Below are positions 14,635-17,973 of a DNA stretch of 17,973 nucleotides, one piece after another. The position numbers and the translations under genes were made by a program. The notes below the pieces were generated by a model. It ran no database searches. It was given only the letters and a program-made list of their open reading frames with translations, and was not told where the DNA came from. The stretch is from NCBI GenBank assembly GCA_021741925.1, contig JAIOWW010000010.1, positions 1 through 17,973 on the forward strand, given 5' to 3'. Each line of letters starts with the position of its first letter. The first letter of the stretch is position 1. This stretch comes from Pontimonas sp. Its GTDB lineage: Bacteria > Actinomycetota > Actinomycetes > Actinomycetales > Microbacteriaceae.

Positions 14635-15579
14635 ATGTTGGCTAAGAGAAAAAATAACAAGGCGTGGCTGCTCGTACTCCCCGTCGTTATCGTGGTGGCG
14701 TTTACCGCCATCATTCCCATCATGACGGTCGCGAACTACTCCGTGCAGGATGTGTTTAGTCCCACAAACAGGCTCTATGTGGGCCTGGACTTTTTCCGAC
14801 AGATTGCAACGGATCCGGCGATCATCGATGCTTTTGTCCGCAATTTGACTTTCTCGGCACAGATCCTGCTCATTGAAATTCCATTGGGTATTTTCATTGC
14901 TCGACTGATGCCGCGGGAGGGCTGGAAGGCTGCAGCGGCGCTGGTTATTGTCGCAATTCCTCTTGTCATTCCCTGGAATGTCGTCGGGGTCACCTGGCGA
15001 ATCCTGGCGAGACCCGATGTCGGCTTGCTGGGGGTAGGAATTAATCAGTTCCGGCCTTTCGACATCGGCAATACCCCAGCAGATGCCTGGTTCACGATGG
15101 TGGCCATGGACGTATGGCACTGGACTCCACTGGTGACTCTGTTGGTCTACGCCGGACTTCGATCGATCCCGCAGGCGTACTACCAGGCTGCCTCCATCGA
15201 CGCGGCCTCGCCATGGTCGGTATTCCGATTCGTCGAGTTACCCAAACTTCGGCGAGTTCTCATGATTGCACTGCTGTTGAGATTCATGGACTCGTTCATG
15301 ATTTATGCAGAGCCCTACATCCTCACCGGTGGTGGGCCGGGCACGTCAACGCAGGTCATGAGCATCCTTCTGTCGGTCCTCGCGGTGATTCAGTTTGATC
15401 TCGGAAAATCCGCGGCCTTCTCCCTGATCTACTTCCTGTTTATCCAGGTCTTCTCCTTCGTTTTCTTCACGGTCCTGACCTTGGATGAGCGACCCGGCCC
15501 GACAAAATCAGCGCTTAAGAAGCAGAAGAAGCGTGAAAGAGAAATTGCGGCGGCTGCCACGGAAGGAGGAAACTCATGA
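14635..15579 (+). CDS. glpP: Glycerol ABC transporter permease GlpP-like
   Basis: A 314-residue MalF-type inner-membrane permease. Hydrophobic segments lie near residues 12-34, 68-90, 100-123, 152-175, 206-226 and 255-283, consistent with six transmembrane helices. The ATPase-coupling EAA loop is visible as QAASIDAASPWSVFRFVELP (184-203). The cytoplasmic C-terminus is strongly basic (KKQKKRERE), then Ala/Gly-rich. It pairs with GlpQ to form the channel. The ATG at 14635 follows the glpT stop by 2 bp, and the gene ends in an ATGA overlap with glpQ. Confidence 0.92.
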   Translation: MLAKRKNNKAWLLVLPVVIVVAFTAIIPIMTVANYSVQDVFSPTNRLYVGLDFFRQIATDPAIIDAFVRNLTFSAQILLIEIPLGIFIARLMPREGWKAAAALVIVAIPLVIPWNVVGVTWRILARPDVGLLGVGINQFRPFDIGNTPADAWFTMVAMDVWHWTPLVTLLVYAGLRSIPQAYYQAASIDAASPWSVFRFVELPKLRRVLMIALLLRFMDSFMIYAEPYILTGGGPGTSTQVMSILLSVLAVIQFDLGKSAAFSLIYFLFIQVFSFVFFTVLTLDERPGPTKSALKKQKKREREIAAAATEGGNS

Positions 15580-16424
15580 CCACCACGAATATTCCGGTAG
15601 TGCAAGGGCCGCAGCGAGGTTCCTACTTTGACTGGAGGAGCTGGCTCTTCTGGTTCCTCATGGCGGTCTGGTCGATTCCCCTCCTTTGGCTGGTATCGAT
15701 GTCACTGCGTTTCAACGAGGACATTCTGAGCCGATTTGAAGTTATACCTTCCCGAATCTCGTTCCGGGGCTATATCGAGTTCTTCACGGATCCGCTGTGG
15801 TTTGGGTCTTTCATCAACTCGCTGACCTACACCACCATGAACATGGTGCTCTCCGTAGCAGTGGCACTTCCCGCTGCCTACGCGTTTAGTCGCTATACCT
15901 TCTCGGGCGACAAGCATTTGTTCTTCTGGTTGTTGACTAACCGGATGGCCCCGGCAGCGGTGTTCCTGTTGCCCTTCTACCAGATGTATCAGGCCGTCGG
16001 ACTCTTCGATACGACGTATGCGGTAGCCCTCGCCCACATGCTCTTCAACGTGCCTCTCGCGGTATGGATTCTTGAAGGATTCATGTCGGGGGTTCCCAAG
16101 CAGCTGGACGAAATCGCTGAAATTGACGGTTACAAGTTCGGTCGATTCTTTCTCACCATCTTCATCCCGATGATTCGAGCTGGAATTGGTGTGACGATGT
16201 TCTTCACCTTCATGTTCAGTTGGGTGGAGCTTCTGATTGCCCGGACCTTGACCGGACCGGCCGCCATGCCGCTGGCGGTGCAAATGTCCACGACCTCTAC
16301 AGCTGCCGGCTTGGACTGGGCACTGCTATCGGCAGCGGGAGTCATTGCCATCATCCCCGGTGTGATTGTGATCTGGTTCGTCCGGAATTACATCGCTAAG
16401 GGCTTCGCGTTAGGTCGGGTGTAG
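15576..16424 (+). CDS. glpQ: Glycerol ABC transporter permease GlpQ-like
   Basis: A 282-residue MalG-type permease. Hydrophobic helices are near 22-43, 78-105, 114-135, 146-170, 195-222 and 245-270. The coupling loop reads QLDEIAEIDGYKFGRFFLTI (177-196), with the expected Asp-Gly and a following IPMI. GGAAGGAGGA, 5 nt before the ATG, is among the strongest ribosome-binding sites of the window, and the ATGA overlap implies coupling with glpP. The protein ends with the family-typical short tail KGFALGRV. The name GlpQ here is the transporter subunit, not the glycerophosphodiesterase of the same symbol. Confidence 0.92.
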   Translation: MTTTNIPVVQGPQRGSYFDWRSWLFWFLMAVWSIPLLWLVSMSLRFNEDILSRFEVIPSRISFRGYIEFFTDPLWFGSFINSLTYTTMNMVLSVAVALPAAYAFSRYTFSGDKHLFFWLLTNRMAPAAVFLLPFYQMYQAVGLFDTTYAVALAHMLFNVPLAVWILEGFMSGVPKQLDEIAEIDGYKFGRFFLTIFIPMIRAGIGVTMFFTFMFSWVELLIARTLTGPAAMPLAVQMSTTSTAAGLDWALLSAAGVIAIIPGVIVIWFVRNYIAKGFALGRV

Positions 16425-16426
16425 CC

Positions 16427-16702
16427 ATGTTGAGTTGGATGTATTGGACCATTCCCGTTGCGGTCGCTTTCACTCTGGTGTTCCTCATGATCACGGGCAT
16501 GACCATCTGGGGGCACTACAGTCCGCCAACCCGCCGAAAAGGCTTCCTGCAGATCGTCACGGATCGTGGCGAGCGCCTGTATATCGCGTTGATTATCTTC
16601 GCGCTGGTGATGGTCTTTTCCTTTGCGTTAGGAAGTCTCAACCCTTGGCTTTTTGCGGGAATCGGGGCAGTAGTGGGAGCGGTGGTTCTCAAATGGGGCT
16701 AA
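16427..16702 (+). CDS. glpU: Small membrane protein GlpU-like (DUF2160)
   Basis: A 91-residue protein with three predicted transmembrane helices (about 4-26, 51-69 and 72-89) joined by a short basic loop, SPPTRRKGFLQIVTDRGERL. The loop motif and the C-terminal VVLKWG match my recollection of DUF2160 proteins, which sit between glpQ and glpV in rhizobial glycerol transporter operons. Its function is unknown; its constant position suggests an accessory subunit of the permease. It begins 2 bp after the glpQ stop. Its presence is the strongest single indicator that this MalFGK-like transporter is of the glycerol class and not for a disaccharide. Confidence 0.88.
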   Translation: MLSWMYWTIPVAVAFTLVFLMITGMTIWGHYSPPTRRKGFLQIVTDRGERLYIALIIFALVMVFSFALGSLNPWLFAGIGAVVGAVVLKWG

Positions 16703-16739
16703 CAACAGGTTTGGCACTCGCAGCGATGCGGGAGTCAAA

Positions 16740-16796
16740 GGGGGAGCGTGCCAGACACGCCCCTCACACATCGTCGTGTGACAGAGGTGTTGTCAC
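16740..16796 (+). promoter_or_regulatory. Cluster of stem-loops between glpU and glpV
   Basis: The 118 bp gap is the only sizeable gap inside the operon. It can form GGG(a)GCGTG (16742-16750) with CACGCCCC (16756-16763), one base bulged. It can also form TCACAC (16764-16769) with GTGTGA (16776-16781), and GTGACA (16778-16783) with TGTCAC (16791-16796). The last two share GTGA and exclude each other. There is no T-run, so these are not plain terminators. An mRNA-stabilising or partial-attenuation role that sets solute-binding protein level apart from permease level is plausible, as is a processing site. No convincing promoter was found. Confidence 0.4.
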
Positions 16797-16820
16797 GCGG
16801 CAATTGACGAAAGGTAAAAA

Positions 16821-17973
16821 ATGAGCACAAGAAACGCCCTTTTGCGGGCGCGGAATGTCCTCGCCCTTTCCACGGCAACCCTCCTCGTCGCTTCAGCCTG
16901 TGCTGGAGCAACGGGAGGGGCCACCGAGAGTGAAAGCGCTGTACCCGCTCTCAAAGGCACGCCCGAAGAAAAGGCAGCTCAATACATCGATCTGTACTTC
17001 CAGGAAAGTTCGATTTCCCGCGAAGAGCAGATGGAAGAGCTGATGTGGTTCATCGAGGCAGCAGAACCATACCAAGGTCTGGATGTGAGTGTTCTGTCAG
17101 AGAGCATTCCTACCCACACCTACGAGTCTGAAATTCTCGCTGCGGTGTTCTCGGACCTCACGGGGATTAACTTGACCCACTCCCTCATGGGTGAGGGTGA
17201 AGTCATGGAGATCATCTCCACTGAGATCCAGACCCGCACATCGGTGTATGACGGCTACGTCAACGACACCGACTCCATCGGTGGCCACCAGCGTGGCGAT
17301 TACGTATACCCCGTATCTACGCTGTTGGACTCTTCGCCTACCCTGCCGACACTCGACCTTGATGACTTCATTGGTCTGAGCTTCGGTACCGGTTCTGACG
17401 GAGTGATCTACCAGATGCCCGACCAGCAGTTCGCGAACCAGTACTGGTTCCGCTACGACTGGTTCTCTGACCCCGACATCCAGCAGCAGTTCAAGGACAT
17501 CTACGGATACGACCTTGGCGTGCCGGTGAACTGGTCAGCCTACGAGGACATTGCTGTCTTCTTCTCCACTCAGGTCAATGGTGATGGAACCATCGATGGC
17601 GAGAAGGTCTATGGTCACATGGACTACGGTGCAAAGCACTTCTCGCTCGGATGGCGCTTCACCGATGCATGGCTCTCGATGGCTGGAAACGGTGACACCG
17701 TCTTCCACCCTGAGACCGGCGAGCGCACCCCCAACGGTATCCCCGTTGACGAGTGGGGTATCCGTGTCGAGAACTGTAGCCCCGTGGGATCCTCTGTGAC
17801 CCGTGGTGGAGACACCAACGCTCCTGCTTCGGTCTACGCCGTGCAGAAGTACCTCGACTGGTTCGAGTACGCACCTCCCGGATCACAGAACATCAACTTT
17901 GATGAGTCTGCCGGAGTTGTGGGTCAGGGTTCAGTAGCTCAGCAGATGTTCTGGTACACAGTGTTCACCAGGG
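16821..17973 (+). CDS. glpV: Glycerol ABC transporter solute-binding lipoprotein GlpV-like, truncated by window edge
   Basis: The frame opens at ATG 16821 (AAGG 6 nt upstream) and stays open to the last base, giving 384 codons with the C-terminus outside the window. Residues 1-27 form a lipoprotein signal: Arg-rich n-region, hydrophobic LALSTATLLV, then ASAC with Cys27 as lipidation site. The mature part matches my recollection of the rhizobial glycerol-binding protein: EEQMEELMWFIEAAEPY, VLSESIPTHTYES, GEGEV, YVNDTD, MPDQQFANQYWFRYDWF, GVPVNWSAYEDIA, VYGHMDYG, WRFTDAWLSMAG and SVTRGG. The protein would capture glycerol outside the membrane and deliver it to GlpP/GlpQ. Membrane anchoring by lipid, in place of a free periplasmic form, fits a Gram-positive host. 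Confidence 0.9.
   Translation, partial: MSTRNALLRARNVLALSTATLLVASACAGATGGATESESAVPALKGTPEEKAAQYIDLYFQESSISREEQMEELMWFIEAAEPYQGLDVSVLSESIPTHTYESEILAAVFSDLTGINLTHSLMGEGEVMEIISTEIQTRTSVYDGYVNDTDSIGGHQRGDYVYPVSTLLDSSPTLPTLDLDDFIGLSFGTGSDGVIYQMPDQQFANQYWFRYDWFSDPDIQQQFKDIYGYDLGVPVNWSAYEDIAVFFSTQVNGDGTIDGEKVYGHMDYGAKHFSLGWRFTDAWLSMAGNGDTVFHPETGERTPNGIPVDEWGIRVENCSPVGSSVTRGGDTNAPASVYAVQKYLDWFEYAPPGSQNINFDESAGVVGQGSVAQQMFWYTVFTR

Noticed and set aside
15702..16283. 193-codon minus-strand open frame inside glpQ
   Set aside because: Antisense to the permease; its charged His/Glu/Arg-rich translation is what reversed membrane-protein codons produce.
16790..16820. TTGTCA and TAAAAA as a promoter for glpV
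   Set aside because: The spacing is 19 bp and the implied transcription start would fall inside the coding sequence.

Overview
The window reads as a compact chromosomal catabolic and transport region of a moderately high-GC Gram-positive bacterium, most likely an actinobacterium. The reasons are a solute-binding protein with a lipoprotein signal peptide, a succinate-semialdehyde dehydrogenase of the mycobacterial GabD1 type and length, and tight operons with frequent ATGA, TAATG and 1-16 bp overlaps. The taxonomic call is inference. No rRNA, tRNA, insertion sequence, CRISPR array or phage gene was seen, and no gene-free stretch exceeds 170 bp.

Region 1 (1-513, + strand) is the 3' part of an M24 (creatinase/aminopeptidase P-like) hydrolase whose start lies outside the window. 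One of its five expected metal ligands is replaced by Cys.

Region 2 (535-9646) is a divergent catabolic island. On the minus strand, reading from 5042 leftwards, lie a VOC-fold protein, a GntR/FCD regulator, a GabD-type aldehyde dehydrogenase, a 3-hydroxyisobutyrate-dehydrogenase-like enzyme and a ketopantoate-reductase-like enzyme. On the plus strand lie a fused E1 alpha/beta 2-oxoacid (or acetoin) dehydrogenase, its lipoyl E2 partner and, after a 168 bp gap, an SDR dehydrogenase. The parts suit stepwise oxidation of a branched hydroxy-acid or acetoin-like substrate to an acyl-CoA. The substrate is not known; a pantoate-type route to 2-oxoisovalerate is offered as a hypothesis. A GGT-GT-ACC near-palindrome in the 135 bp divergent promoter is the best candidate GntR site.

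Region 3 (9664-17973) is a glycerol module. A strong bidirectional terminator separates the SDR gene from a convergent SorC-family regulator. Across two tandem TGCAC-N4-GTGC palindromes, exactly 21 bp apart, the divergent operon glpD-glpS-glpT-glpP-glpQ-glpU-glpV begins. Its order and content match the glycerol ABC transporter (GlpSTPQUV, including the small DUF2160 protein) described in Rhizobium leguminosarum. The solute-binding protein gene glpV runs off the right edge. Glycerol would be captured by GlpV, moved by GlpP/GlpQ with GlpS/GlpT ATPases, phosphorylated by a kinase not present here, and oxidised by GlpD. The two ATPases have complementary defects (GlpS lacks the H-loop His; GlpT lacks the LSGGQ signature), which predicts a single competent ATP site.
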